64,000 bases of DNA from PALSA-350 sp963834445 (GTDB lineage Bacteria > Acidobacteriota > Terriglobia > Terriglobales > Acidobacteriaceae), in contig CAWIBU010000002.1 in the NCBI GenBank assembly GCA_963834445.1, forward strand, positions 124,001-188,000, written 5' to 3'. Position 1 is the stretch's first letter; each line of letters starts with the position of its first letter. Below, piece by piece: positions 17,088 to 25,671 of this stretch. The notes beneath the pieces were generated by a model. The model was not told the origin of the DNA, made no database searches, and saw only the letters and a program-made list of their open reading frames with translations. The translations under genes and the position numbers were made by a program.

Positions 17088-17894
17088 TCAGCGCTCCTTC
17101 GTCGCAACGTACAGATACCGCAGCAGACGCTTTTCGCTCGTCAAAACATGGACACAGGCGAGGAACCGTTGCAGTCCCTCGAAGTTAGTAATGCCTTCCG
17201 CTGCGACCAGTTCCTCTTTCCGTTTCTCGCGGGCCTGATACCACTGCTGCGCGATGTGAGCCGCGCTTCCTGTGGTGTCCTTTACGCGTATGTGTTGAAA
17301 CTTTGCTCGTTCCAGAAGGCGTTCGTTCTCGCCGGGCGGGCTGTAGACGTAGAAGCCGATCGAGCTACGCGTAGCGATTTCTTCGTGGGAAACCATTCCA
17401 CCAATTACCAAAGCGTCACTGAACAACATCCGTCCGCCGGGCTTGAGTACGCGAAAGATCTCAACCAATACCTCGGGGCGCCCAGGAAGATGGCAGAGAA
17501 CGTCATTCGAGAACACAGCATCAAAAGTGTTGTCGTCGAAAGCCAGTTTCTTCGAGGCGTCGCACTGTTCAAAACGCACCTGGGCAGCGAGACCCCTGGC
17601 CAGCGCAAGGTGATTCGCATTGCGAACTCCGGGTTCATTGATGTCCAGCCCGATGAGCCGGCAGCCCATGGTTTCTGCGAGGTGCAACGCGTATCCCCCT
17701 GAACCGCAACCCACTTCCAGCACAAACGAATCGGATGTCAGGCCCAGCAGTTGGGGGATCGCCCTCGATTCTTCGGTGGTAACCCAGCTTGTTTGCCCAA
17801 AATCCTCGCCGTAGGTGTCGATGCGCACGTGGCGGTAGGCGGCCGACTCGTAATTTCCATAAGAACTATCGTAAAGATCCACCTTCGGTGCCAT
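17088..17894 (-). CDS. Class I SAM-dependent methyltransferase
   Basis: 268 residues. Motif I is VLEVGCGSGG (58-67), followed by LIGLDIN (acidic ribose-binding end of strand 2), FDAVFSNDVLCHLPGRPEVL and EIFRVLKPGGRMLFSDA (motif post-II/III). This is the UbiE/COQ5-like Methyltransf_11 arrangement, found in enzymes acting on small molecules such as quinones, sterols or amines. The start codon lies behind GAGGAGGAG. There is no operon partner within 100 bp. Confidence 0.9.
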   Translation of the reverse strand: MAPKVDLYDSSYGNYESAAYRHVRIDTYGEDFGQTSWVTTEESRAIPQLLGLTSDSFVLEVGCGSGGYALHLAETMGCRLIGLDINEPGVRNANHLALARGLAAQVRFEQCDASKKLAFDDNTFDAVFSNDVLCHLPGRPEVLVEIFRVLKPGGRMLFSDALVIGGMVSHEEIATRSSIGFYVYSPPGENERLLERAKFQHIRVKDTTGSAAHIAQQWYQAREKRKEELVAAEGITNFEGLQRFLACVHVLTSEKRLLRYLYVATKER

Positions 17895-18068
17895 GTCAGA
17901 GCTCCTCCTCGATCAGGGTCTACCAGGTGCGATGATGGCCCCGACCCAGATTAGCAATCTGCCTGGACGTTTCCAAGGCATGGAAAGCGAAACTTGCGTG
18001 ACTTATGCAGCATGAGGCGTCTGTCGCCCGGGCGCCCCGGCCGCCTTGACCGCCTCGGGAGTTGCTCT

Positions 18069-18650
18069 CTAGCCCGATCGCTTTTTGCGGCCACTTTTTG
18101 GAATGGTCATGGGCGCGGGCGGCCCGGCAAGAGCCTGCACCAGCGAGTCTACCCAGTTCGCTTCAAATTCTGTCACAGCCTTCTGATTTTCCAGGCCGAG
18201 GAGCGCGAACGCCCGCTCTTCCGCTAAGAGATTGGGATCCTGTTCGACGCGCTCCATCATGGCTTTCGAGTGGGTAATGACTTGCTCGAGATGACTTCGA
18301 TAGTCCTTCGCGGTGGCAATCCGGTCCGCCAGATTGAGATGGCCAAAACAGCCCAGCTTGATACGGAACATTTCGGAAGAGTTGGCATTGCGTCCGCGAC
18401 TCTTCATCAGCGCCAAGAGGCGGGTTCGCCCAAGTTCGGTAGTCCGATATCTTGTCTTGCCTCGCGGGTCCTTCTGGCCCCGATCTATTGCGGCGATGTA
18501 GCCGTTGCACTCAAGTTTTTTCATCAGCGGATAAAGAGTGCCCCAACTCAAGCGATGGGAGGGGCCAATGGCGAAGTTGAGAATCGTGTGAATCAGATAG
18601 CCATGCATTGGGCGATGCAGCAATTTAGACAAGATGAAGAGTTCGTACAT
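18069..18650 (-). CDS. PadR family transcriptional regulator
   Basis: 193 residues. The N-terminal winged helix has the PadR signature YELFILSKLLHRPMHGYLIH and LSWGTLYPLMKKLECNGYI, followed by the wing PRGKTRYRTTELGRTRLLAL. The C-terminal helical dimerisation domain (Vir_act_alpha_C-like) spans ~90-175 and the tail is basic. It is divergent from the membrane-protein gene at 18800, with two tandem dyads in between. PadR proteins usually repress neighbouring genes and lose DNA binding when an effector binds. Confidence 0.92.
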   Translation of the reverse strand: MYELFILSKLLHRPMHGYLIHTILNFAIGPSHRLSWGTLYPLMKKLECNGYIAAIDRGQKDPRGKTRYRTTELGRTRLLALMKSRGRNANSSEMFRIKLGCFGHLNLADRIATAKDYRSHLEQVITHSKAMMERVEQDPNLLAEERAFALLGLENQKAVTEFEANWVDSLVQALAGPPAPMTIPKSGRKKRSG

Positions 18651-18709
18651 TCGTCTCCCTTGCTAACAGCCTAACGGAATGGCGCGCGAAATTACCTCTT
18701 GCCATTTTT

Positions 18710-18737
18710 ATATCGTTAAGATATATCGGAAAGATAT
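18710..18737. promoter_or_regulatory. Double PadR-type operator
   Basis: Two overlapping perfect dyads: ATATC-GTTAA-GATAT (18710-18724) and ATATC-GGAAA-GATAT (18723-18737), with centres 13 bp apart. They lie between padR and the gene at 18800 and overlap AT-rich -10-like sequence. ATAT-containing palindromes are typical PadR targets. Confidence 0.65.
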
Positions 18738-18799
18738 AAAAAGCCCGGCGGCCGCAAATCGAAGTACCCTGGCCCGCCGGTTAGCGGAGGAGTGGACAC

Positions 18800-19468
18800 A
18801 TGCCAAAACGCATGATGCCGCAAAGACAGTTCTGCCTGCTGAGCGGGATGAGTTGCATCGCCGGCGTCGTGATGCTGGTTTTGTCGTTCACCATCAACCC
18901 CGGCCTCCCTGGCGATGCGACTGGCCCGGAGTTGGTCCAATTCGCCCAGCAACACTATCGTGGGGAACTCTGGGGAGCGTGGCTTCAGGCTGTGGGGCCG
19001 GTCTTCATCGTGCTCTTCGCCTTTGCGCTGGTTCATTTGGAAAAGGCAACCCAGCGTCTCGCCGGGTGGATGACGATGTTTGGCGCTACGACCTTAATGA
19101 CGGTGAGCCTGATCGAGATTACGTTTTACATCAGCGGAATGTTTGTCCTTCCTGCCACGATGCCGGTTATCAGCATCAAGCTCGTCTATGCGGTGCAGCA
19201 TCTGTACTTCATGGTCGCTGCACCAGCGTTGTTTTTGCCGCTCGGGATTGTCCTGCTCGGTTCCAGGATTATGCCGGAGATTTTGGGATATCTGGCCATC
19301 CTGCTGGCAATCGGATTCGCTGCGGGTGGGGTCTTTTTCATGCTTACTTTACGCTTGCCCGATGCCGTGGCCGCGGCCGGCTCCGTGCAGCCGATCTGGT
19401 GGTTAGCGGCCGCCATCACCTTAATGGTGCGCAGCAACAAGTATCCGGTGGACGAGAACACGGTGTGA
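18800..19468 (+). CDS. Multi-pass membrane protein, likely PadR target
   Basis: 222 residues behind GGAGGAG. Six hydrophobic segments are visible, starting with CIAGVVMLVLSFTI and continuing with AVGPVFIVLFAFALV, MFGATTLMTVSLIEITFYI, LYFMVAAPALFLPLGIVLL, ILGYLAILLAIGFAAGG and PIWWLAAAITLMV. It resembles DUF4386-like uncharacterised membrane proteins, without a firm family match. Divergent transcription from padR suggests that regulator controls it. Confidence 0.75.
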   Translation: MPKRMMPQRQFCLLSGMSCIAGVVMLVLSFTINPGLPGDATGPELVQFAQQHYRGELWGAWLQAVGPVFIVLFAFALVHLEKATQRLAGWMTMFGATTLMTVSLIEITFYISGMFVLPATMPVISIKLVYAVQHLYFMVAAPALFLPLGIVLLGSRIMPEILGYLAILLAIGFAAGGVFFMLTLRLPDAVAAAGSVQPIWWLAAAITLMVRSNKYPVDENTV

Positions 19469-19546
19469 CGTGGGACGGAATCTGCATAAATCCGTCCACG
19501 CGATGGAATGACCTTTTAACCGTAGGCCAGACAAAGGCAGGCTTTG

Positions 19547-20002
19547 ATGAATAAATCCTTCGCATTCCTTCGCATTGCCGCTGTGCTCACATTCGTTCAC
19601 GCAGTTTTGCACACCATTGGCGGAGTTTTCGGACACGTCGAGTCCGGACCAGCAACCGTTGCGGTGCAGGCAATGGAGGTAAACCGGTTTCTGCTTATGG
19701 GGCACCTACGAAGTTTCTGGGACTTCTATCGCGGTCTCGGGCTGGGCATCACCATCTTCCTTACATTGGAATCGATCGTTTTCTGGCAATTCGCCTCGTT
19801 GGCCAAGACGGCAGGGCAGCGCATGCGGCCGACGTTGATGACCTTTGCGGTGGCGTATTGTGCTCTCGCACTCAATTCGTATACCTACTTTTTTATCGGG
19901 CCGGTGATTGTCGAAATTCTCATTGTCTTGTGTCTCGGGGCGGCAAGTATGACGGTTACAGTTGAGACGACACTTCATGACGAAATGGCGCGGCCTGCAT
20001 AA
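19547..20002 (+). CDS. Small membrane protein
   Basis: 151 residues with four predicted membrane helices: LRIAAVLTFVHAVLHTIGG, YRGLGLGITIFLTLESIVF, LMTFAVAYCALALNSYTYFF and VIVEILIVLCLGAASMTV. The pattern resembles the LIC_13387-like uncharacterised membrane family. The ATG at 19547 is chosen over the TTG three bases earlier. It is 78 bp downstream of the first membrane gene on the same strand, so co-transcription under PadR control is plausible. Confidence 0.75.
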   Translation: MNKSFAFLRIAAVLTFVHAVLHTIGGVFGHVESGPATVAVQAMEVNRFLLMGHLRSFWDFYRGLGLGITIFLTLESIVFWQFASLAKTAGQRMRPTLMTFAVAYCALALNSYTYFFIGPVIVEILIVLCLGAASMTVTVETTLHDEMARPA

Positions 20003-20502
20003 CGTTAAGGTGCCATCGAAAAGCCGTTGCTCGAAACATGTCTGGGTCTGATTGGGCATCCGCAACGCGTGTTCGGTCAAGAAATGGAAGACGCAAGAAG
20101 GAGATGCCAGGTGAGTGACGATCGACATTTTGAATCCCGAGAAGCCGAAGCGAAGCGCGATTGTCCTTCTTGACGATGCCGGCGACAGACTGGTGGCACG
20201 CAAATCGGGGTGCACCAAAAAGTAAGACACATCGGGGGAAGGCGTTCGGAACTCGCGAGGACAGGGCAAATGCCGTCTTTCCGTTTCGCCGGTTTTCGGC
20301 CCACAAAACGCGGCCGCATGTCCACGAAGGACAGCGAATCCTGGCCGTTCTACAATAGCAATGGAAAGTCTGCCAAGAGCCTGGGCTTTGCCTGGCTGCA
20401 GGGAAAGCATTGCCTGAAATTGCTATAAGCAGTTGGTCAGCCATGTCCGGAGAACTGCTGCGAGTGCATTCATTCTGAGACAGGCACGGTAGGGTGTAGC
20501 GG
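20003..20502. other. Intergenic region without recognised gene
   Basis: About 500 bp before the AAA ATPase. A few short frames exist, but none has a recognisable domain. It may hold the eroded 5' part of the ATPase gene, whose recognisable start is a GTG without a good ribosome site. Confidence 0.4.
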
Positions 20503-21501
20503 GTGGGGCCTAACACATTCACGCGTCTTTTCGGCATTACTGGCCGCGGTGCGGTCGAAACCATCACGCCGCGGCGAACGTTTGATGATGTCATTCTTTC
20601 TCCCGCGACCCGCAGCGCCCTTGAGACGGCGCTGGCCCAAGTCACACAGCACGATCTGATCTTCAACAGCTGGGGTCTTGGGGAACGGCATTCAACCGGG
20701 ATCGGTCTCGCCTTTAATTTTGCTGGGCCGCCGGGCACAGGCAAGACCATTTGCGCCGAGGCCATCGCTCGATCGCTGGGCCGCCAGCTTTTGATCGTCC
20801 GCTACGCCGAGCTCGAATCCATGTGGATGGGCGAAACGTCGAAGAACGTGTCCGCGATCTTCCGTACAGCGCGCCAGGAGCAGGCCGTCCTGCTGTTCGA
20901 CGAAGCGGACGCAATCGCAACGCGACGCTCTACCTCGGTCGAGAGTGGCGCGCAGCGCGAATCAAACAGCGTGGTCAATGTGCTTCTGCAAGAGTTGGAG
21001 AGGTACACCGGTGTGGTGATCTTCACCACCAATCTTGCTGCGAATTTTGATCCCGCCTTCGAGCGGCGTATCCGCACCCACGTCCTGTTCGAACTACCGG
21101 GCGAGACGGAACGCGCCCAAATCTGGAAGGCACAGTTGCACCCCTCCCGGACGCCGCTAGCCCCCGACGTCGATTTCAATGCCCTCGCGCAACACTACGA
21201 AGTAAGCGGCGGAGACATCCAAAATGCTGTGCTGAAGGCGGCCCTGGCTGCGGCTGCTGAGCCAATCCCCGAGTCCTTAAAGAAAATCCATCAACGTCAT
21301 TTCCAGGCTGGGATCGTGGAAGTGGTGGCGAGCAAGCGGGTCATGCAACAGTCGATCTTTGCAGAACCAACAGGGCAAATGGAAAAGCCGGACGCCCTCA
21401 CTTTAGCTGCTCTGCGAACCTCGCAACGGTTGATGTTTGGCCTTTCGGGAGCGGCGCTGCTGGTGGCGCTGATTGCCCTCGCACTAGCGCTGATTAAGTA
21501 G
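20503..21501 (+). CDS. AAA-type ATPase with C-terminal membrane anchor
   Basis: 332 residues. Walker A is GPPGTGKT (75-82), Walker B VLLFDEADA (~130-138), sensor-1 the TTN in VVIFTTNLAANFDP, and the arginine-finger region ERRIRTHVLFELPG. This is the FtsH/katanin-like classic AAA clade. The small lid domain includes YEVSGGDIQNAVLKAAL. The last ~25 residues form a single hydrophobic helix (LMFGLSGAALLVALIALALALI) with a Lys end, i.e. a tail anchor. There is no protease domain. The start is GTG 20503 with weak ribosome-site support, so the N-terminus may be longer or lost. It is probably a membrane-bound remodeller; the substrate is unknown. Confidence 0.82.
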   Translation: MGPNTFTRLFGITGRGAVETITPRRTFDDVILSPATRSALETALAQVTQHDLIFNSWGLGERHSTGIGLAFNFAGPPGTGKTICAEAIARSLGRQLLIVRYAELESMWMGETSKNVSAIFRTARQEQAVLLFDEADAIATRRSTSVESGAQRESNSVVNVLLQELERYTGVVIFTTNLAANFDPAFERRIRTHVLFELPGETERAQIWKAQLHPSRTPLAPDVDFNALAQHYEVSGGDIQNAVLKAALAAAAEPIPESLKKIHQRHFQAGIVEVVASKRVMQQSIFAEPTGQMEKPDALTLAALRTSQRLMFGLSGAALLVALIALALALIK

Positions 21502-21773
21502 CTTGAGCGCTCACAAACGGTGGCGCGATGGCAACGTCACCCGTCTAACCGTAAGCAGACTCTTGCGCAGCTTCTGTTGCGCAGGCCATCCTGCCATGAA
21601 GGAGTGAATACCGCTCGTTATGCCTTTTACGCGAAGTTTAAGCAGCAGTAGCTGGTCCGGGGGCAAGCCCGGAGTAAGGTCGGCGCCTCGGCCCGGCCCC
21701 GAAAATAATCCAGCAAATGTCCCTGATAGCATGAGCACGCGACCACTGGCTCGCGAAACGAGGAGAAAATACG

Positions 21774-23114
21774 ATGAGTAAATGGACGCGTAGAAATTTC
21801 ATGGGCTCTCTTTCCGGCGCAGCGGCTGCCATCTTTGCCGGCGGGGCACAGGCGCAAATAGCCGATCCACCGCAAAACCCCGCTGGCCGCGCCCGCATCA
21901 AGATCACCGATGTTCGCTGTGCAGTCATTGGCAGTAATCCCACGGTGCGCATCGTGACCGACCAGGGAATCTCGGGCTATGGCCAGGCGGAAAACGGCAA
22001 GCGCAACGTAAAGGCGATGATCGCGTATTACAAGAACTATCTCATCGGCCAAGACCCCACCAACATTGCCCGCATCATGCTCAAGATCCGCCGCCTGGGT
22101 GCGTCTAAACCCTGGGGCGCGGGAGTCAGCGCGATCGAGATTGCGCTGTGGGACGTAGCCGGCCAGGCTGCCGGGCTGCCGGTGCATCAGTTGTTAGGCG
22201 GCAAGATCCGCGACCGCGTTCGTCCTTACGGAAACGTGGAAAACAATTTCGGTGACAAAATGTCCTTTCCGCTCAACCCGCAAAGCTACGGCGAATTTGC
22301 CGCGCGCATGAAAGAGGCGAAGGAAGGCTACACCCTGGTCAAGATGCCCATCGGCTTCCACAACGGGCCGATGATGGAGGCCATCCCCAACAGCTGGTAT
22401 GGCCAGAACTGGTCGGGCACCGGACCGGCCGCGCCCTACATGAACCGTGGGCTGATGACCGAGCGTGGCCTGGAGAACTGCATTAACTGCGTCGCGGCGG
22501 CAAGGAAAGTGCTCGGGGAAGACATCGGCCTGGCGTTCGACTGCGGCCCCGGCTGGGTGCTCAAGGATGCGATGCAATTCGCCCGCGCCGTCGAGCCCTA
22601 CCGTCTGGCCTGGCTCGAAGACATCCTCACCGGCGACTACTCCCCTAATCCCAAGGCGCAGATCTACAAGCAACTGACCGAGAGCACCGCGACGCCCATC
22701 CACACGGGCGAGGAGCTGTATCTGCGTGAGAACTGCATGGAGCTGATCGAGACGCAGGCAGTGAACGTGCTCGGGCCCGATCCGGAAGATGTGGGCGGAA
22801 TTGCCGAGTTGAAGTGGATCGCGGAGTACGCGGATCTGCACGGCATCCTGGTAGCGCCGCATGGCATCTTCGACGGCCTGTTCGGCATTGCCGCGCAGGT
22901 GCATCTCGGGGCAGCCTGCCCGCAGAATTACATTGCCTTTGAGTACGCCAAGGGCCAGCCGGCCTGGTGGTACGACATCGTCGAGGGCCTGCCCGACCCC
23001 ATCGTCAAAAACGGCTTCATCGAAGTCTGGGACAAGCCGGGCCTGGGCGTTACCTTTAACGTCAAGGCCGCTAAGGCTCACCTGGTAGAGGAAGATCGAG
23101 GCTTCTTCGACTAA
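21774..23114 (+). CDS. Tat-exported mandelate racemase/muconate lactonizing enzyme family protein
   Basis: 446 residues of the enolase superfamily, behind GAGGAG. A twin-arginine signal (TRRNFMGS plus a hydrophobic run to AQA) predicts periplasmic export. The barrel shows LVKMPIG (Lys region), FDCGPGW and WLEDIL (metal-binding Asp and Glu), HTGEELY (third acidic ligand) and VAPHGIFDG (catalytic His). This arrangement fits sugar-acid dehydratases (mannonate/galactonate type) or related epimerases; the substrate is unknown. Most family members are cytosolic, so export is unusual. A hairpin follows the gene. No sugar transporter lies next to it. Confidence 0.88.
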   Translation: MSKWTRRNFMGSLSGAAAAIFAGGAQAQIADPPQNPAGRARIKITDVRCAVIGSNPTVRIVTDQGISGYGQAENGKRNVKAMIAYYKNYLIGQDPTNIARIMLKIRRLGASKPWGAGVSAIEIALWDVAGQAAGLPVHQLLGGKIRDRVRPYGNVENNFGDKMSFPLNPQSYGEFAARMKEAKEGYTLVKMPIGFHNGPMMEAIPNSWYGQNWSGTGPAAPYMNRGLMTERGLENCINCVAAARKVLGEDIGLAFDCGPGWVLKDAMQFARAVEPYRLAWLEDILTGDYSPNPKAQIYKQLTESTATPIHTGEELYLRENCMELIETQAVNVLGPDPEDVGGIAELKWIAEYADLHGILVAPHGIFDGLFGIAAQVHLGAACPQNYIAFEYAKGQPAWWYDIVEGLPDPIVKNGFIEVWDKPGLGVTFNVKAAKAHLVEEDRGFFD

Positions 23115-23149
23115 GCAGGTAACTCGCGACGGTGAGTTGCTTGAGAGAC

Positions 23150-23185
23150 GGGGGAAACTTGGGGAACAGATCCCCAGGTTCCCCC
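23150..23185 (+). terminator. Hairpin after the enolase-superfamily gene
   Basis: GC-rich imperfect stem from GGGGGAA (23150) to the CCCCC ending at 23185, with inner GGGGA/TCCCC pairing, 36 bp past the stop codon. No T tract follows, so it may be a weak or Rho-assisted terminator. Confidence 0.5.
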
Positions 23186-23261
23186 GGTGGGCCGAGTTGG
23201 ATTGCTGCAAGGGGTAAACACGTCGCCGTATTAGCCCCGCCTTCGGTAAGTTAGTCCACTT

Positions 23262-23594
23262 TCATCGTGCCGACGCGCCGGCGCCGATAACGGTCAACTT
23301 TACGGCATTACTCCAAAAGAGCGGCACCTTCGGTGAAGCGCTTTCCTGTGTCCCAAAGTAAGCCTCCGGCCCATACCCTGTTCGACCCTTCGTGTCGGCG
23401 CCGTCGCCGGAAAGCCAAAGACAATACGACATCGTCCTTCGGTTCTCCATACAAGCTACTTCCACGTGAAGGGTCGAATCATCCGGTAGCCATTGCGCCG
23501 GATAAGAACAATCCCAGACGAGCAACGATTGGTCCACCGGCCCAACGTTGCGAACCGGGATAACGACTGGGAAACTTTCGTTATTCTTGACCAC
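23262..23594 (-). CDS. Possible protein fragment of unknown family
   Basis: A 110-codon frame with protein-like composition: VVKNNESFPVVIPVRNVGP, QSLLVWDCSYPAQWLPDD, HVEVACMENRRTMSYCLWL and PLFWSNAVKLTV. The pattern recalls a beta-sandwich segment of secreted soil-bacterial proteins with unequal spacing. The frame is open upstream (FRSEISVAKA) to a stop but has no signal peptide or good ribosome site, so it may be the 3' end of a lost gene. Confidence 0.35.
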   Translation of the reverse strand: MVKNNESFPVVIPVRNVGPVDQSLLVWDCSYPAQWLPDDSTLHVEVACMENRRTMSYCLWLSGDGADTKGRTGYGPEAYFGTQESASPKVPLFWSNAVKLTVIGAGASAR

Positions 23595-23707
23595 TGCCTT
23601 CGCAACCGAAATCTCCGATCTAAAGCTCTAAGCAGGACAGCATGCAATCGATGCGACAGATGAGAGAAGTAAAAGACAAATCACGGTCGTGCGTTTGCCA
23701 TACGCCT

Positions 23708-24139
23708 TCATGCTTCCTTCCCCGCCAGCAGATGAACTTGTTTGCGATGATCTCCCGCCATATGCAGGATGGCTTTGTCGAACGTCGCCAGAATAACTCC
23801 CTCGCGGATTGCGATTCCGAGCAGAAACGCATCCGTAATTTGGTTGTGGCCATGCAGCCGGGCCGCGAATGGAGCTGTCGTTTGATGCCAGTCAGCCACG
23901 ACTGGCAAGTAATGGTGGCCAGGCTCTCGCTTGAGACTGGAAAGGATCGCCACGGCCTCGTCCATAGGAAGGTTACGCGTCTTCGGGTGGGTCAAGAACC
24001 GCAGCAGACCCGCTTCGGTGAAGGCGCAAAGCGCCCACTCCAATAATGGAGTATCGAACCACTCCATTGCTGATGAATGGTGTATATGGTCCTCGTTGAC
24101 CAGCGCGATGAGAAGATTGAGGTCCAACAGGTAGGCCAT
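23708..24139 (-). CDS. vapC: VapC-type PIN-domain toxin
   Basis: 143 residues. The PIN ribonuclease acidic residues are visible: D6 (YLLDLN), E42 (TEAGLL), D103 (ITDAFLL) and D121 (TFDKAI). It follows the vapB-like antitoxin gene by 3 bp on the same strand, the standard toxin-antitoxin layout. VapC toxins cleave tRNA or rRNA when the antitoxin is degraded. Length is usual and the frame is intact, unlike the DUF5615 pair at 8.9 kb. Confidence 0.88.
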   Translation of the reverse strand: MAYLLDLNLLIALVNEDHIHHSSAMEWFDTPLLEWALCAFTEAGLLRFLTHPKTRNLPMDEAVAILSSLKREPGHHYLPVVADWHQTTAPFAARLHGHNQITDAFLLGIAIREGVILATFDKAILHMAGDHRKQVHLLAGKEA

Positions 24140-24142
24140 AGG

Positions 24143-24397
24143 TTAGGCCAGGTCATCTTCAGCGAATTCCTTCACTTTTTCCAGCGTGATGGCCTGTCCG
24201 GTTTTCGCTACAACCAGAAACCCGCGACGAGTCCTCTTCAGGCGAGGGGATTCCATGTTTGCCGGCTTCGACATCTGCTGGGCACGGCGCAGGAGTTCAC
24301 TGACAGCCGCTCCCAACGCTAACCCCCTTGCCGCTGCATATGCAGACGCGAAGTCGTAAACATCGGCATCAAGGTTAATGTTGGCGCGTGTCCTCAT
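24143..24397 (-). CDS. vapB: VapB-type ribbon-helix-helix antitoxin
   Basis: 84 residues from ATG 24397. The N-terminal RTRANINLDADVYDFASA is a ribbon-helix-helix DNA-binding strand and first helix, followed by GAAVSELLRRAQQ. The C-terminal part (LKRTRRGFLVVAKTG, ITLEKVKEFAEDDL) is the toxin-wrapping tail. It is expected to repress its own operon together with VapC. Confidence 0.85.
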   Translation of the reverse strand: MRTRANINLDADVYDFASAYAAARGLALGAAVSELLRRAQQMSKPANMESPRLKRTRRGFLVVAKTGQAITLEKVKEFAEDDLA

Positions 24398-24588
24398 AAC
24401 GCAAGTATTGCACCGTTTGCCCCGTCGGTGCAATATCTGACTTCGGTGCGTGATTGGCTGTTCCCCGTAACCTGTAGAGGCTGATGGTGACAGTCTTTTT
24501 GACCTGTCATCCCAGCCCAGCCCAAGAGATCTAGTCTTTTTGCGGACCCCATACGGGGACGGGCGGAAATTCCCGAATGGACAGTGCC

Positions 24589-25671
24589 TTATTGTGCAGC
24601 AGCATGTTCACCGATAGAGGCATGGCCGAGCACGTTTTGATGGACGCCGTCCTGCTGAGACTGTGTCGCGGAGTTATAGACTGCGGGAATGGTTGCGTCT
24701 ACGGGGATGACGTTGAGCCCATCGCCAGTCAACTCAGCAATCATCGCCAGCCACGTCGTGTGGTAAAGGTCTGTCGTGCGCGCGTCCATATTGCCTGTCT
24801 GCTCTGCGGGTGCGTTGTAGAGGGGCGACAAGGAATAGACCACGGGTGTTTCAATCGCACCGACCGCCGCGGTATAGAACGCCAGGCACGCATCGCCCGC
24901 CGGATCGACGCACGTATATACCACCTTGTGGGTCGCGTTGGTGCTCGGAACGCGTATCAGGTTTGCGATAATTGTCTCGTTTACGGGGAAGCCGGCGACG
25001 CCAGGAAAAACCATGGCTTGCGAGAAAATCGTAAGGCCGCTATCAGGATCTACCGCGTTGACACCGTCGACAGTCACCGTAAATGTTGCATACGAGTTGT
25101 AGCGCCGGGCCGCCGCAAAATAGACCGTGCTTCCCGTCACCGTGCATGTCATGGTTGCGCCCACGGTACTCGTATGCGAAGCAGCTGAGTTCGGGTTGCC
25201 GTCCAACCATGTACCGGTCTTTACACATCCGCTTCCCGCCGCGCGGGTCTTCTCTGCTTCAGGGATTGCCAACCACGCAGTCTGAGCTTCGATGCAGCCG
25301 CGCGCGTAGGCTACGTAAGCCTGCCCGTACTGCGCCTGATCGTTGCGGAAGTGGCCGTAAATGTTCTTGCTGGCGGCGTCGATCTTCAGGTCCCAAAGAG
25401 ATTGGGAGGTCCCTTCGTAGGAGAGATCGGCGCATTTGCTTGATCCGTACGCCTGATTGTTTAGCGTCCAGCCATTGATGATTGCCATGACAGCGGGCCA
25501 CGCGCTTTCAGGATGGCAGGTGACGGTCTCGCATCCTTGCAGACCATAGCCCTGTGTCTGAGAATTGCCCCAGGCGTTCACGATCTGGGGTGGAACGGAG
25601 GGCGCCCGGGCTGGCACGAAGCCAAAGCAACCAGTGAGAATCAAAGTGAAAAAAAGCACTCCATACTTCAG
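24589..25671 (-). CDS. SGNH/GDSL-hydrolase-like lipoprotein, atypical start
   Basis: 360 residues from CTG 25671. The N-terminus read from there is (M)KYGVLFFTLILTGC, a lipoprotein signal peptide with lipobox LTGC. The mature part starts near NAWGNSQTQGYG, matching block I of SGNH hydrolases with GNS in place of GDS, and ends with DGVHQNVLGHASIGEH, the block V Asp-x-x-His. A GGAGGG sits just ahead of the CTG; TTG 25686 or GTG 25659 are other options, but the first adds acidic residues before the signal and the second removes its positive charge. It may be an envelope esterase or carbohydrate-binding relative. The IS1380 element lies 138 bp upstream. Confidence 0.7.
   Translation of the reverse strand: MKYGVLFFTLILTGCFGFVPARAPSVPPQIVNAWGNSQTQGYGLQGCETVTCHPESAWPAVMAIINGWTLNNQAYGSSKCADLSYEGTSQSLWDLKIDAASKNIYGHFRNDQAQYGQAYVAYARGCIEAQTAWLAIPEAEKTRAAGSGCVKTGTWLDGNPNSAASHTSTVGATMTCTVTGSTVYFAAARRYNSYATFTVTVDGVNAVDPDSGLTIFSQAMVFPGVAGFPVNETIIANLIRVPSTNATHKVVYTCVDPAGDACLAFYTAAVGAIETPVVYSLSPLYNAPAEQTGNMDARTTDLYHTTWLAMIAELTGDGLNVIPVDATIPAVYNSATQSQQDGVHQNVLGHASIGEHAAAQ

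Noticed and set aside
19706..20410. 234-codon minus-strand frame
   Set aside because: Overlaps the small membrane-protein gene in antisense and has no recognisable domain.
22194..23210. 338-codon minus-strand frame
   Set aside because: Antisense to the enolase-superfamily gene; no domain.
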